Source: Sphingobium arseniciresistens
GTDB lineage: Bacteria; Pseudomonadota; Alphaproteobacteria; Sphingomonadales; Sphingomonadaceae
Length of the DNA stretch: 64,000 nt
Direction: 5' to 3'
Assembly (NCBI GenBank): GCA_029167225.1
Contig: JARFNK010000003.1
Location: forward strand, 62,001-126,000
Both the position numbers and the translations under genes were made by a program. Below, piece by piece: positions 33,474 through 42,795 of this stretch. Position 1 is the first letter of the stretch; each line of letters begins with the position of its first letter. Below the pieces are notes generated by a model, which was given only the letters and a program-made list of their open reading frames with translations, was not told the DNA's origin and made no database searches.

Positions 33474-35912
33474 ATGACTGCGCGTTTCCTGTTGCTCGCC
33501 ACCGTGGCGAGCGCAACCTTTGCCGTGCCTGCCTATGCGCAGGACGCTGGCACCGCACCCGCGGCCCAAGAGGCATCTCCCGAGGCGGCCGCTGGTGCGC
33601 CTGGTGAGATCGTCGTCACCGCACGGCGGCGCGCAGAAGAAATCCAGGATGTGCCGCTCGCCGTCTCCGTGCTGAATGCAGCGGCCATCGAACAGACGGG
33701 CAGCTACAATATCAGCCGCCTGCAGCAGTTGCAGCCGACGTTGCAATTCTATTCCTCGAACCCGCGCAACAGTTCCATCAACATCCGTGGCATCGGTGCG
33801 CCGCTTGGCCTCACCAATGACGGGATCGAGCAGGGCGTCGGGATCTATGTCGATCAAGTCTATTACAACCGTGTCGCATCGGCGACGCTGGATTTTGTCG
33901 ACATCGACCAGATCGAGGTGCTGCGCGGGCCGCAGGGATCGCTCTACGGCAAGAACACCACGGCCGGCGCCATCAACATCACCACGCGCGCGCCCAGCTT
34001 CAGCTATGAAGGCCAGGCCGAGATTTCCGTCGGCAACCTCGGCTTCAAGCAGGCCAAGGCATCCGTCTCCGGCCCGCTGACGGATCGGCTCGCGGCGCGG
34101 ATCAGCGTGTCTGCGACCGACCGCAACGGCACCATCTACAATGTCGCCACCGATCGCCGCGTCAATTCGCAGGACAATCTCGGCCTGCGCGGCAGCCTGT
34201 TGTGGAAGGCGACCGATACGCTGAACCTAACGCTGTCGGGTGACTATAATGTGCAGAACCCAGTCTGCTGCGCGCAGATCTATGCCGGTGTCGGATCGAC
34301 CCAGCGTGTCGCCGCACGCCAATATGCCGCGCTGATCGCGCTCTTCCCCGGCTATTCGGTGCCGAGCACCGATCCGTTCGACCGCCTGACCGATCTGGAC
34401 GCGCAGCTGCACGCCCGCAACGAGGTGGGCGGCGTGTCGCTGCGCGCCGAATGGGATCTGGGCCCCGGCACGCTGACGTCTGTCTCCGCCTATCGCTATT
34501 GGGACTGGCAGCCCGCCAATGACCGCGACTTCACCGGCCTGCCGATCACCACCAAGTCGCAGAACCCGACCCAGCAGAAGCAGTGGACGCAGGAAATCCG
34601 CTATGCGCAGAGCAGCGACGCTCTGGACTTCGTCGTCGGCGGCTTCGCCTTCTACCAGAAGATCCACACGACCGGTTCGCAGGTTCAGGGTTCGGCCGCG
34701 AGCCGCTGGTTCCTGACCGGGGCGTTGCGTGGCAACCCCGCCGTGCTGGAAGGGCTGGAAGCGGACAACGACATCCGCCTGAAGAACACCAGCCTTGCCG
34801 CTTTCGGCCAGCTGACCTGGCATGTCACCGACAAGCTCAGCCTGCAGCCTGGCCTGCGGATCAACTATGACAAGAAGGAAGGCAGCTATAATTCCGTCGT
34901 GACCGGCACCTCCTCCACGGGCGTGCGGCAACTGGTGACGTTCACCAGCACCGATCCGTGGATCGTCGCCCAGCGCGGCGTGCTGGCGCCGCAATCCTTC
35001 GACGTGTCGTTCAGCGACTGGAACCTGTCCTACGACTTCACCGCTTCCTATGAATTCTCGCGCGACGTTATGGCCTATGCGACCTATTCGCGCGCCTTCA
35101 AGTCGGGCGGCGTCAACCTGAACGGCGTGCCGCTGAACGCCGCCGGTGTCCCGCAGACGAGTGTGGCAACGGTGAAGCCGGAGAAGGTCAATCATTATGA
35201 AGTCGGCCTCAAGACCCAGTTCTGGGATCGCAAGGCGACGCTCAACCTGTCGGGCTTCTGGACGGAGATCGGCGATTATCAGGCGATCGTGAACGATGGC
35301 CAGAACTCGACCCTGCGTGGCTATCTGGCGAATGCGGACAAGGTACGGACACGCGGCATCGAGGCTGATTTCTCGGTTCGTCCGTCCGATCGGATCAATG
35401 CCTATGCGAACGGCGCCTATACCGATCCGAAATATGTGAAGTTCACCAATGCGCCCTGCCCGCCGGAGCTGTCCGGTGGCGCTTCGGGCACGACGCCCGG
35501 CGCGCCCGGCGTGCCTGGTGCCGTCAGCCCGCTGGTGTGCGACATTTCCGGCCAGTTGCTGCCCGGCATCTCCAAATGGTCGCTGTCCTATGGCGTGGAA
35601 TTCAACGTGCCCACCACCTTCCTGGGGGATGAGGGCGGCGAGTTCTACATCGGCTGGGATGGCAGCTATCGCTCCAAATTCTCGTCCAATGCGTCGCGCT
35701 CCATCTATACGGACATCGACGGCTATTCGCTGAACAACCTGCGGATCGGCTTCCGCCGGGAAAGCGGGCTCAACATCTATGGATGGGTGCGCAACATCTT
35801 CGACAAGGATTATTTCGAGCAGTTGGCGGTCACGCCGAACAATACCGGCCTGATCGCCGGCCAGCCGGGCGACCCGCGCACCTATGGCCTGACGATCAAG
35901 GCGAAGTTCTGA
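33474..35912 (+). CDS. TonB-dependent outer membrane receptor
   Basis: An 812-residue outer-membrane receptor with a signal peptide (FLLLATVASATFAVPAYAQ), a TonB-box-like segment EIVVTARRRAEEIQDVPLAV, the plug domain (about residues 55-165, with LRGPQGSLYGKNTTAGAINI) and a C-terminal barrel ending in AKF with an aromatic last residue. This style (EIQDVPLAVSVL) is typical of the very large receptor family in sphingomonads, where members import siderophores, oligosaccharides, aromatics or organosulfur compounds. The ligand cannot be told. The start follows GAAGGGGATCAT, and a good terminator lies after it. Confidence 0.93.
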   Translation: MTARFLLLATVASATFAVPAYAQDAGTAPAAQEASPEAAAGAPGEIVVTARRRAEEIQDVPLAVSVLNAAAIEQTGSYNISRLQQLQPTLQFYSSNPRNSSINIRGIGAPLGLTNDGIEQGVGIYVDQVYYNRVASATLDFVDIDQIEVLRGPQGSLYGKNTTAGAINITTRAPSFSYEGQAEISVGNLGFKQAKASVSGPLTDRLAARISVSATDRNGTIYNVATDRRVNSQDNLGLRGSLLWKATDTLNLTLSGDYNVQNPVCCAQIYAGVGSTQRVAARQYAALIALFPGYSVPSTDPFDRLTDLDAQLHARNEVGGVSLRAEWDLGPGTLTSVSAYRYWDWQPANDRDFTGLPITTKSQNPTQQKQWTQEIRYAQSSDALDFVVGGFAFYQKIHTTGSQVQGSAASRWFLTGALRGNPAVLEGLEADNDIRLKNTSLAAFGQLTWHVTDKLSLQPGLRINYDKKEGSYNSVVTGTSSTGVRQLVTFTSTDPWIVAQRGVLAPQSFDVSFSDWNLSYDFTASYEFSRDVMAYATYSRAFKSGGVNLNGVPLNAAGVPQTSVATVKPEKVNHYEVGLKTQFWDRKATLNLSGFWTEIGDYQAIVNDGQNSTLRGYLANADKVRTRGIEADFSVRPSDRINAYANGAYTDPKYVKFTNAPCPPELSGGASGTTPGAPGVPGAVSPLVCDISGQLLPGISKWSLSYGVEFNVPTTFLGDEGGEFYIGWDGSYRSKFSSNASRSIYTDIDGYSLNNLRIGFRRESGLNIYGWVRNIFDKDYFEQLAVTPNNTGLIAGQPGDPRTYGLTIKAKF

Positions 35913-35956
35913 CGCTTTAAGCGTCGAACGGGACGGGGGCGTAGGCCTCCCCTCTC

Positions 35957-36006
35957 GGGCAGGAACGGCACTCACAGCTCACCGCCGTTCCTGCCCACAT
36001 CTTTTT
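35957..36006 (+). terminator. Intrinsic terminator of the TonB receptor gene
   Basis: A perfect 13-base-pair stem: GGGCAGGAACGGC (35957-35969) with GCCGTTCCTGCCC (35984-35996), loop of 14 bases, followed within five bases by CTTTTT. It also lies before the end of the convergent XRE gene. Confidence 0.85.
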
Positions 36007-36033
36007 CCGACGCCTGCCGGCCTGCTGGCGCTA

Positions 36034-36249
36034 TCAGTTGCCCCGCCAGGCGAAGACCTCCTCCAGCGGCTTGCCGAACACATGGGCGATGCGGAAGGCT
36101 GCTTCGAGCGAGGGGGAATATTTACCCTGCTCGATGGCCGCGATCGTCTGCCGCGTCACGCCGATGCGCTCGGCAAGTTCGGCCTGCGTCATTTCTCCTG
36201 CCAGAAAGCGCAGCGTGCGGATGTCGTTGCCGATGGGAGGCTTCGCCAT
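36034..36249 (-). CDS. XRE-family helix-turn-helix regulator
   Basis: A 71-residue Cro/C1-type DNA-binding protein that is essentially one domain: EMTQAELAERIGVTRQTIAAIEQGKYSPSLEAAFRIAHVFG. This compact class usually represses its own operon. The start is 6 bases after the stop of the upstream membrane protein, so the two form an operon. A 22-base palindrome (36722-36743) lies in front of that operon, at the place expected for its operator. Similar regulator/membrane pairs are common in bacteria and poorly understood. Confidence 0.88.
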   Translation of the reverse strand: MAKPPIGNDIRTLRFLAGEMTQAELAERIGVTRQTIAAIEQGKYSPSLEAAFRIAHVFGKPLEEVFAWRGN

Positions 36250-36255
36250 GACCGA

Positions 36256-36675
36256 TCAGCCCCGCCGATAGCCGAGAATGAGAAGGCTGTGGCGCAGCAG
36301 TTCCGTCAGCACGATGGCGGCCAGCACCCAGTTCAGCACGCCGAAAATGCTGAAGCCCATATGCGCGGTCGCGGCGGCGGCCATCACCAGCACAAGCAGG
36401 ACGAAATAGCTGTGGGCACAGGCGCGCATGGCGACGTTCCGGTCCCGCTCGTCGGCCGGGGCATTGGCCTCTGCCGGATTGGAAATCGCGATGGCGGTCG
36501 CGCCAACCGTCGTCACGATCGTCAGCAGGATGATCGTGGCGAACAGCAGGCCGATGCTGATCGGCTTCAATGGCGCGTCGAGGGTGTGGAAATAATGGAG
36601 CGTGATGAAATAGGCGCCGAAGGTCAGCGCCATGCCGACAAGCGACAGCCAGGCGATCTTCTCACGAAAGGGCAT
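36256..36675 (-). CDS. Four-helix membrane protein paired with an XRE regulator
   Basis: A 139-residue protein with about four hydrophobic segments (residues 7-27, 40-62, 92-106, 110-130) and a short acidic loop in the middle (PAEANAPADERDRN). I do not recognise a named family; it resembles the small membrane proteins co-transcribed with stand-alone XRE regulators. The start follows GGAGGTGTCCC. The regulator gene comes 6 bases later on the same transcript, which suggests that the regulator controls production of this protein. Confidence 0.75.
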   Translation of the reverse strand: MPFREKIAWLSLVGMALTFGAYFITLHYFHTLDAPLKPISIGLLFATIILLTIVTTVGATAIAISNPAEANAPADERDRNVAMRACAHSYFVLLVLVMAAAATAHMGFSIFGVLNWVLAAIVLTELLRHSLLILGYRRG

Positions 36676-36721
36676 GGGACACCTCCATGTTCATATTATG
36701 CGACTCAATGTATGAAATATT

Positions 36722-36743
36722 TGACATCGTGTCTATGATGTCA
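36722..36743. promoter_or_regulatory. Palindrome TGACATC-N8-GATGTCA in front of the XRE/membrane operon
   Basis: TGACATC (36722-36728) and GATGTCA (36737-36743) are perfect complements with an 8-base spacer. The site lies 47 bases upstream of the membrane-protein start (minus strand) and 47 bases upstream of panB (plus strand). It is the natural candidate for the operator of the XRE repressor and could touch panB as well. Confidence 0.55.
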
Positions 36744-36789
36744 TTCTTGCGCACGGGTTCGGCTGGCTATGCGCGTTCCGGCGCGCTAG

Positions 36790-37671
36790 ATGGCGCGCAT
36801 GTCCACGACCTTCACGCTCGACACGTCAACCAGCCGCGCCAATCCGACCCCCGCGCCGATGAAGCGGCTGACCGTGCCTGCGATCCAGCGCCGCAAGTTC
36901 GAGGGGCGCACGCAAGAGCCGCTGGTGATGCTGACCGCCTATACCGCGCGCCAGGCGCAGCTGCTCGATCCGCATTGCGACATGCTGCTGGTCGGCGATT
37001 CGCTGGGGCAGGTGATCTACGGCCTGCCTTCCACCCTTGCGGTGACGCTGGAGATGATGATCGCCCATGGTGCAGCGGTGGTGCGGGGCAGCTATCACAG
37101 CGTCGTCATCGTCGACATGCCGTTCGGCAGCTACGAAGCCTCGCCGCAGGCCGCCTTTGCGAGCGCGAGCCGGGTGATGGCCGAGACGGGCTGCGCCGGC
37201 GTCAAGCTGGAAGGCGGCGAGGTGATGGCGCCGACCATTGCCTTCCTCAGCCAGCGCGGCATTCCCGTTATGGCACATATCGGCCTGACGCCGCAGGCGG
37301 TGAACGCGCTGGGCGGCTATGGCGCGCGCGGCAAGAGCCAGCAGGAACATGCCAAGATCATGGCCGATGCCCGCGCCGTGGCGGATGCCGGCGCCTTTGC
37401 GATGGTGCTGGAAGGCGTGATGGAACCGCTGGCCGTGGCCGTCACCGACAGCGTCGACGTGCCGGTCATCGGCATCGGCGCGTCGGCCCATTGCGACGGG
37501 CAGGTGCTGGTGAGCGAGGACATGCTGGGCATGTTCGACCGGGTGCCGCGCTTCGTGAAGCGCTATGAGGAAATGGCGGGGATCATCTCCAGCGCGGCGG
37601 AGCGCTATGCGGGCGATGTGCGGGCGCGGACCTTCCCCACCGACGAGCAGGTCTATCGGCCGAAAAAGTGA
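36790..37671 (+). CDS. panB: 3-methyl-2-oxobutanoate hydroxymethyltransferase (pantothenate synthesis)
   Basis: PanB makes ketopantoate from alpha-ketoisovalerate and methylene-tetrahydrofolate, the first step to pantothenate and coenzyme A. The 293-residue protein has [27 protein letters not shown], the metal and substrate sites around VDMPFGSYE and [19 protein letters not shown] and the late [14 protein letters not shown]. Start at 36790, or 36799 giving MSTTFTLD. It is transcribed away from the XRE/membrane operon. No other pan gene is beside it; coaD of the same route lies 14 kb away. Confidence 0.95.
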   Translation: MARMSTTFTLDTSTSRANPTPAPMKRLTVPAIQRRKFEGRTQEPLVMLTAYTARQAQLLDPHCDMLLVGDSLGQVIYGLPSTLAVTLEMMIAHGAAVVRGSYHSVVIVDMPFGSYEASPQAAFASASRVMAETGCAGVKLEGGEVMAPTIAFLSQRGIPVMAHIGLTPQAVNALGGYGARGKSQQEHAKIMADARAVADAGAFAMVLEGVMEPLAVAVTDSVDVPVIGIGASAHCDGQVLVSEDMLGMFDRVPRFVKRYEEMAGIISSAAERYAGDVRARTFPTDEQVYRPKK

Positions 37672-37746
37672 TTTTCCTTCCGGGCGCGCATCGCTAAGGT
37701 CGCGCGCCGCCCGTCCCCTGTTTCCAGCCCTATCGGAGAATTTCTC

Positions 37747-38457
37747 TTGGCTCTGCCGCCGCAATCGAACGAAGCCTTCATGCGCGAGGTGGATGACGCC
37801 GTCCGGCAGGACCGGCTACTGGGTTTCTGGCGCCGCTTCGGCCGCTGGATCGTGGCCGCCGTGATCCTGGGCCTTGTCGCCTTTGCGGCATGGCTGTGGT
37901 GGGAGGAGCATAGCAACACCCGCTCGGGCGAGACTGGCGAAGAGATGGCGCAGCTGGTCGACATCGCGACTGCCGGTGGTACGCCCGACGCGAAGAAGGT
38001 GGATGCGCTGATCGATGCAGGCCAGCCGGGCTATCGCGCCGCCGCCCTGTTCGTGAAGGCGGCCGCCGCCGCGCAGAAGGGCGACAGCAAGACCGCGATC
38101 GCGACCTATGCGCAGATCGCCGCCGACGAGAAGCTGGACCAGCCCTGGCGCGACCTGGCGCTTGTCAAGCAGACCGCGCTCGAATTCGACCAGATGAAGC
38201 CCGATGCCGTGGTCGCGCGGATGAAGCCGCTCGCCGTGTCCGGCGAACCCTGGTTCGGCACGGCCGGCGAGATGGTCGCCATCGCCTATATGAAGATGAA
38301 GCGGCAGGATCTGGCCGGGCCGATGTATGCGGCCATGGCCAAGGACGAAAAGGTGCCCGCGTCGATCCGTTCACGCGCGCGACAGATGGCAGGCGTATTG
38401 GGTATCGATGCGGTCGAGATTCCGGGTGAGGATGGTGCAGTCAATGCTGGTAGCTAA
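37747..38457 (+). CDS. YfgM-like membrane-anchored tetratricopeptide protein
   Basis: A 236-residue inner-membrane protein with one transmembrane helix (residues about 31-50, RWIVAAVILGLVAFAAWLWW) and a periplasmic part of helical repeats (A-x-x-A-x-Y...KLDQPWRDLALVKQ), the YfgM arrangement. YfgM links the Sec translocon with periplasmic chaperones in E. coli. The frame starts at a TTG (37747) with CGGAGAAT upstream. It overlaps bamB by 14 bases, and der follows: the yfgM-bamB-der order is the same in E. coli, which supports the call. Confidence 0.88.
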   Translation: MALPPQSNEAFMREVDDAVRQDRLLGFWRRFGRWIVAAVILGLVAFAAWLWWEEHSNTRSGETGEEMAQLVDIATAGGTPDAKKVDALIDAGQPGYRAAALFVKAAAAAQKGDSKTAIATYAQIAADEKLDQPWRDLALVKQTALEFDQMKPDAVVARMKPLAVSGEPWFGTAGEMVAIAYMKMKRQDLAGPMYAAMAKDEKVPASIRSRARQMAGVLGIDAVEIPGEDGAVNAGS

Positions 38458-39775
38458 GAAGACGACACGAACGGCGCTGATGCTCGCCCTGTTGGTGAGT
38501 GTGGGCGCCTGTGGCGTGCTGAAGGGCAAGGGCGGCCCCAAGACCCCGGTGGTGGGCAATCGCACATCCATCCTCTCGCGCGAGGAAGGGGTCGAGGTCG
38601 ACCCCGCGATCGCCGACGTCGCGGTGACATTGCCCGAGCCCTTCGCGAATCCCGAATGGGCGCAGCCCGGCGGCAATCCGGCGAAGTCGATGGGCCAGCT
38701 CGCGCTGGGCGCAACCCCGACGAAGGTGTGGAGCGCGTCGATCAACGGCAGCACGCCGCAGGCGAAGCTGGCGGCCGCGCCGGTGGTTGCCGGGGGCAAG
38801 CTCTATGTGATCGATTCCAGCGCGACCGTGATCGCCATGGATGCCAAGACCGGCGCGAAGCTGTGGTCCACGCCCCTGCCGGCGGACGGCAATGGCCGTG
38901 CGCGCTTCGGCGGCGGCGTCAGCGTGCTTGACGACCGTGTCTATACCGCGACCGGACTGGGTGACGTGATCGCGCTCAACGTCGCTGATGGCGCCGTGCT
39001 GTGGAAGAAGCGCCCCGGTGGACCGCTGCGCGGCGCCCCGACGCTGGCGAACGGCCATGTCTATGTGATGAGCCAGGACAACCAGATCTTCGCGCTCAAC
39101 CAGACCGACGGCGAGACCCAATGGACCGAAACCGGCACGCTGGAAGCGACGGCGGTGTTCGGCGTCGCTGCGCCGGCCGCGGCGCAGGGCACGGTGATCG
39201 CGGGTTACAGCTCGGGCGAGCTGACCGCATATCGCTATGAAAATGGCCGCACTTTGTGGGGTGACGCGCTCTCGCGCACCAGCATCGCCACCTCGGTCGC
39301 GATGCTGACGGATATCGACGCGAACCCGGTGATCGACCGTGGCCGCGTCTTCGCCATCGGCCAGGGCGGGCGCATGGCCTCCTATGAATTGGTGAGCGGC
39401 CAGCGCTTGTGGGAAATCAACATCCCCGGCATCTCCACCCCCTGGGTGGCAGGCGAATGGGTGTTCGTGGTGACGAGCGACGCGCGGCTGCTCTGCGTGG
39501 CGCGTGCGACCGGCAAGATCCGCTGGATCAGCCAGCTCAAGCGCTACCACAAGCCCAAGAAGCGCGATGGCGCCATCCGCTGGTCCGGCCCTGTGCTGGC
39601 CGGCAATCGCCTGATCCTGGTCTCGACCGAAGGCGACATGGTCTATGTCGATCCTGCCACGGGCGCGACGCAGGCCGATATCGACATGGATGACGCCATG
39701 TCGATGGCGCCGGTCGTGGCCGATGGCATGCTCTACGTCCTCACCGACAAGGGGCGCCTGACCGCGTTCAAGTAA
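38444..39775 (+). CDS. bamB: BamB, outer-membrane assembly lipoprotein (PQQ-type beta-propeller)
   Basis: BamB is the propeller lipoprotein of the BAM complex that inserts barrel proteins. The 443-residue precursor has a lipoprotein signal with cysteine in SVGAC, and then PQQ-like repeats each ending near Trp (GAKLWSTPLP, DGAVLWKKRPGGP, GETQWTETGT, GRTLWGDAL, GQRLWEINIPG, GKIRWISQL). ATG 38444 is preferred; it overlaps the end of the YfgM-like gene, so translation is probably coupled. A terminator-like hairpin separates it from der. Confidence 0.94.
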   Translation: MLVAKKTTRTALMLALLVSVGACGVLKGKGGPKTPVVGNRTSILSREEGVEVDPAIADVAVTLPEPFANPEWAQPGGNPAKSMGQLALGATPTKVWSASINGSTPQAKLAAAPVVAGGKLYVIDSSATVIAMDAKTGAKLWSTPLPADGNGRARFGGGVSVLDDRVYTATGLGDVIALNVADGAVLWKKRPGGPLRGAPTLANGHVYVMSQDNQIFALNQTDGETQWTETGTLEATAVFGVAAPAAAQGTVIAGYSSGELTAYRYENGRTLWGDALSRTSIATSVAMLTDIDANPVIDRGRVFAIGQGGRMASYELVSGQRLWEINIPGISTPWVAGEWVFVVTSDARLLCVARATGKIRWISQLKRYHKPKKRDGAIRWSGPVLAGNRLILVSTEGDMVYVDPATGATQADIDMDDAMSMAPVVADGMLYVLTDKGRLTAFK

Positions 39776-39801
39776 CACCGCCCGTAAAAAGGCTTTTTGT
39801 C

Positions 39802-39843
39802 CGCCCGCCCGGCGCCCTCTTGCGGTGCCGGGCGGGCGATGTC
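39802..39843 (+). terminator. Hairpin between bamB and der
   Basis: CGCCCGCCCGGC (39802-39813) and GCCGGGCGGGCG (39827-39838) make a perfect 12-base-pair stem with a 13-base loop, followed by ATGTCTTTT. It is a probable partial terminator that would uncouple der from bamB. Confidence 0.7.
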
Positions 39844-39884
39844 TTTTATGCACCGTTATCGGTGAAAGGATGATAAGGGACGCC

Positions 39885-41264
39885 ATGCTGCCCGTAGTCG
39901 CCATCGTAGGCCGCCCCAATGTGGGCAAATCCACCCTGTTCAACCGTCTCGTCGGCAAGAAGCTGGCGCTGGTGGACGATCAGCCCGGCGTCACCCGTGA
40001 TCGGCGCGAAGGGCAGGCGCATCTGCTTGGCCTCGATTTCCGCATCATCGACACGGCAGGCTATGAGGACGAGGACCCGCAGAGCCTGCCCGGCCGGATG
40101 CGGATGCAAACGCAGGCAGCGGTCGAAAGCTGCGATGTCGCGCTGTTCGTGATCGACGCGCGTGCCGGCATTACCCCGCTGGACGAGGAAATCGCGCGCT
40201 GGCTGCGGGAGAGCGATGCGCCGGTGGTGTTGCTCGCCAACAAGGCGGAGGGCAAGGCCGGCGACGACGGCGTCATGGAGGCGTTCAGCCTAGGCCTGGG
40301 CGAACCCATCCCCTTCTCCGCCGAACATGGCCAAGGCCTCGCCGACCTGTTCCAGGGGCTGCTGCCCTATCTGGAAGACGAGGATGCCGAGGACGAACCC
40401 GAGCCCGAAGGCGAACTGAGCGAGGCCGACATGGAGGCCGCGCCGCTCAAGCTCGCGATCGTCGGGCGCCCCAATGCCGGCAAGTCGACCCTCATCAACA
40501 AGCTGCTCGGTGAAAACCGGCTGCTGACCGGGCCGGAAGCGGGCATCACGCGCGACAGCATCGCCGTCGACTGGCTGTGGATGGACTATGAGGGCAATGA
40601 ACGCCCCGTCCGCCTGATCGACACGGCGGGCATGCGCAAGCGAGCCAAGGTGCAGGACAAGCTGGAAAAGCTGGCCGTGACCGACGGGCTCAACGCCGTC
40701 AATTTCGCCGAAGTGGTCGTGTTGCTGCTCGATTCCACCCGCGGGCTGGAGGCGCAGGACCTGCGCATCGCCGACAAGGTGCTGGAGGAAGGCCGCGCGC
40801 TAGTGATCGCGCTCAACAAATGGGACACGGTGGAGCATGGCTCGGCGCTCTACCAGGGCGTGAAGAAGGCGCTGGAGGATGGGCTGGCGCAGGTGCGCGG
40901 CGTGCCTCTGATGACGGTCTCGGCCGCGACCGGCAAGGGGCTGGACGAAATGATCCGCGTCGCCTTCGAAACCCGCACCGCCTGGTCGCAGCGTGTCTCC
41001 ACCGGCACGCTCAACCGCTGGTTCGAGCGCGCGCTGGAGGCCAATCCGCCGCCCGCACCCGGCGGCCGGCGCATCAAGCTGCGCTACATCACGCAGGCGA
41101 AGACCCGGCCGCCCGGCTTCATCCTATTCGGCACCCGGCTGGACGAGCTGCCCGAAAGCTATCGCCGCTATCTGGTCAACGGCATCCGCCGCGAACTGGG
41201 CTTCGGCGCGGTGCCCGTGCGCCTGACGCTGAGGACGCAGCGCAACCCCTATGACAATCGCTAG
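39885..41264 (+). CDS. der: GTPase Der (EngA), ribosome assembly
   Basis: Der carries two consecutive GTPase domains and acts in maturation of the 50S subunit. The first P-loop is GRPNVGKST near the N-terminus, with DTAGYED and NKAE; the second is GRPNAGKST near residue 190, with DTAGMRKRAKV and NKWD. The C-terminal KH-like domain ends near FGAVPVRL. An acidic linker (EDEDAEDEPEPEGE) joins the two G domains. ATG 39885 lies just after AAGGGA; ATG 39870 is an alternative. The stop overlaps the next gene by 14 bases. Confidence 0.97.
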   Translation: MLPVVAIVGRPNVGKSTLFNRLVGKKLALVDDQPGVTRDRREGQAHLLGLDFRIIDTAGYEDEDPQSLPGRMRMQTQAAVESCDVALFVIDARAGITPLDEEIARWLRESDAPVVLLANKAEGKAGDDGVMEAFSLGLGEPIPFSAEHGQGLADLFQGLLPYLEDEDAEDEPEPEGELSEADMEAAPLKLAIVGRPNAGKSTLINKLLGENRLLTGPEAGITRDSIAVDWLWMDYEGNERPVRLIDTAGMRKRAKVQDKLEKLAVTDGLNAVNFAEVVVLLLDSTRGLEAQDLRIADKVLEEGRALVIALNKWDTVEHGSALYQGVKKALEDGLAQVRGVPLMTVSAATGKGLDEMIRVAFETRTAWSQRVSTGTLNRWFERALEANPPPAPGGRRIKLRYITQAKTRPPGFILFGTRLDELPESYRRYLVNGIRRELGFGAVPVRLTLRTQRNPYDNR

Positions 41265-41520
41265 CGAGCAGCCGGCAATTCCACCGGAAGCGGAGCGAAT
41301 TGACGCGCGCGGGCTGCGTTGCCCCTGGCCGGCGCTGCGCGCTGCCCGGGCGATGCGGGAGGGCGCGCGCGCCATTGCCGTGATCGCGGATGATCCGGCC
41401 GCGCCGCGCGAATTGGCGGCTCTGGCGGCAGCGCAGGGCTGGGCCTTTGCGCAGGACGCGGCGCATGAAGGCCCCTGTTTCCTGATGACGCGCCCGGCGC
41501 CGTCCACGGCCGCGCTTTAA
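41251..41520 (+). CDS. TusA-family sulfur carrier-like protein
   Basis: An 89-residue TusA/SirA-fold protein with the active-site motif RGLRCPWPALRA (C-P-x-P), the cysteine that carries sulfane sulfur in TusA. The canonical second residue after Cys-Pro varies; here it is Trp. The C-terminal half keeps the DDPAAPRELAALA pattern that matches DPAA-x-x-D of the family. It begins inside the last codons of der (14-base overlap), so it is co-translated. The partner sulfurtransferase is not in the window. Confidence 0.85.
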   Translation: MTIASEQPAIPPEAERIDARGLRCPWPALRAARAMREGARAIAVIADDPAAPRELAALAAAQGWAFAQDAAHEGPCFLMTRPAPSTAAL

Positions 41521-41589
41521 CCCCGCCTTTACCCCGCCAATCTTACAGTCGGGGTCAGGCAGGTCTTGCTGACGTTGAGGGAGCGGCAG

Positions 41590-42030
41590 GTGGGTTATCA
41601 CGATACCAAGCTGATAAGCTTGCAGGATTTCCAGCAGGCCCGCGCCGAGCTGGGCACCGGCTTCATGCGCCTGCTAGGCTATTTCCGTGAAGACGGCATC
41701 AAGTCGGTCGGCGCGATCGAGGCGGCGATGCGTGCCCGCAATGCCGCTGCGCTGGTGATGCCCGCGCACACGCTGAAAGGCGAATCGCGCCAGTTCGGCG
41801 GCGAGCGGCTGGGCCTGATGGCCGAGGAAATCGAACTGGTGGCGCGCCGCTGCGTCGAGCATCATGAAAATCCCGAGGAACTGATCGAAACGGTGGTCGC
41901 GCTGCGGCGCTGTTTCGAAGAGACGCTCGCGGCGCTGGAAAGCGATTCCAACCCTCTCGTCACGCGCCGTCCGGGCACCTTCGGGCGGCGGGACAATTCC
42001 GTGATGGGGCATGGCTTCGGCCGGGGGTGA
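41590..42030 (+). CDS. Histidine phosphotransfer (Hpt) domain protein
   Basis: A single-domain Hpt protein (146 residues from GTG 41590) with the phosphorylatable histidine in AHTLKGESRQFG (His60), the H-x-L-K-G signature. Hpt proteins pass phosphate between a hybrid kinase and a response regulator. No kinase or regulator is adjacent, so it is an orphan. The start is uncertain: the frame opens with TTG 41566, while GTG 41590 has GGGAGCGGCAG upstream. The tail (RRPGTFGRRDN) is basic and probably flexible. Confidence 0.82.
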   Translation: MGYHDTKLISLQDFQQARAELGTGFMRLLGYFREDGIKSVGAIEAAMRARNAAALVMPAHTLKGESRQFGGERLGLMAEEIELVARRCVEHHENPEELIETVVALRRCFEETLAALESDSNPLVTRRPGTFGRRDNSVMGHGFGRG

Positions 42031-42139
42031 ACAGCCTTTGCCTGCCATATGGCGGGCACAGCTACAGCCTTCCGCTTGATATTTCCCTGAAACGACCGGG
42101 CATGGCGGCATGTCGCGCGCCACGCCCGGCCATATGGTA

Positions 42140-42619
42140 TCAGCCCTCGGCAGCTTCCGACTGCAGCTGGATATAATTCTGGATGCCCATGCGTTCGATC
42201 ATCTCGAACTGGGTCTCCAGGCTGTCGACATGCTCTTCCTCGCTCTCGAGGATATATTTGAAGAGGTCGCGGCTCACATAGTCGCGCACCTGCTCGCAAT
42301 ATTCGATGGCGTCCTTGAGCACGGGCAGGGCCTCATATTCCAGCTCGAGGTCCGATTTCAGGATTTCCTCGACCGTCTCGCCGATTTTCAGGCGGCCCAG
42401 AAGCTGGAAATTGGGCAGGCCGTCGAGGAAGAGGATACGCTCGGCGACCTTGTCGGCGTGCTTCATCTCGTCGATCGACTCTTCATATTCGAACTTGGCG
42501 AGCTTCTTGATCCCCCAATGGTTGAGCATCCGGTAATGCAGGAAATACTGGTTGATCGCCGTCAGCTCATTCTTGAGCACGTCGTTCAGATAGTCGATGA
42601 CCTTGGGGTCGCCCTTCAT
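42140..42619 (-). CDS. bfr: Bacterioferritin
   Basis: A 159-residue haem-containing ferritin that oxidises and stores iron in a 24-subunit shell. All ferroxidase ligands are in place at the usual numbers: Glu18, Glu51, His54, Glu94, Glu127, His130, and the haem ligand Met52. The start at 42619 follows GGAG; the frame continues to 42958 but that part is not coding. The bacterioferritin-associated ferredoxin gene lies 176 bases upstream on the same strand, so storage and release functions are neighbours. Confidence 0.97.
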   Translation of the reverse strand: MKGDPKVIDYLNDVLKNELTAINQYFLHYRMLNHWGIKKLAKFEYEESIDEMKHADKVAERILFLDGLPNFQLLGRLKIGETVEEILKSDLELEYEALPVLKDAIEYCEQVRDYVSRDLFKYILESEEEHVDSLETQFEMIERMGIQNYIQLQSEAAEG

Positions 42620-42795
42620 GGGGATGCTCCGCCTGTTATGGAATGGGAATGCCCCATGATAGGCCAGAGTGGGCGGATTGTTAAGGCGCAAACCCTCGGG
42701 AATCCGCCATTTTTTCCTGTGCGACTGCGAATGGATCGCGCAGTGTGCCGTCAGTTCAGATGAGGATGATCCGCATTCCTCATAGCAGGAACGGC

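Noticed and set aside
35961-35991. GGAAC...CGTT pair near the end of the TonB receptor gene
   Set aside because: The spacing is 19, and the two halves are simply the arms of the perfect terminator stem.
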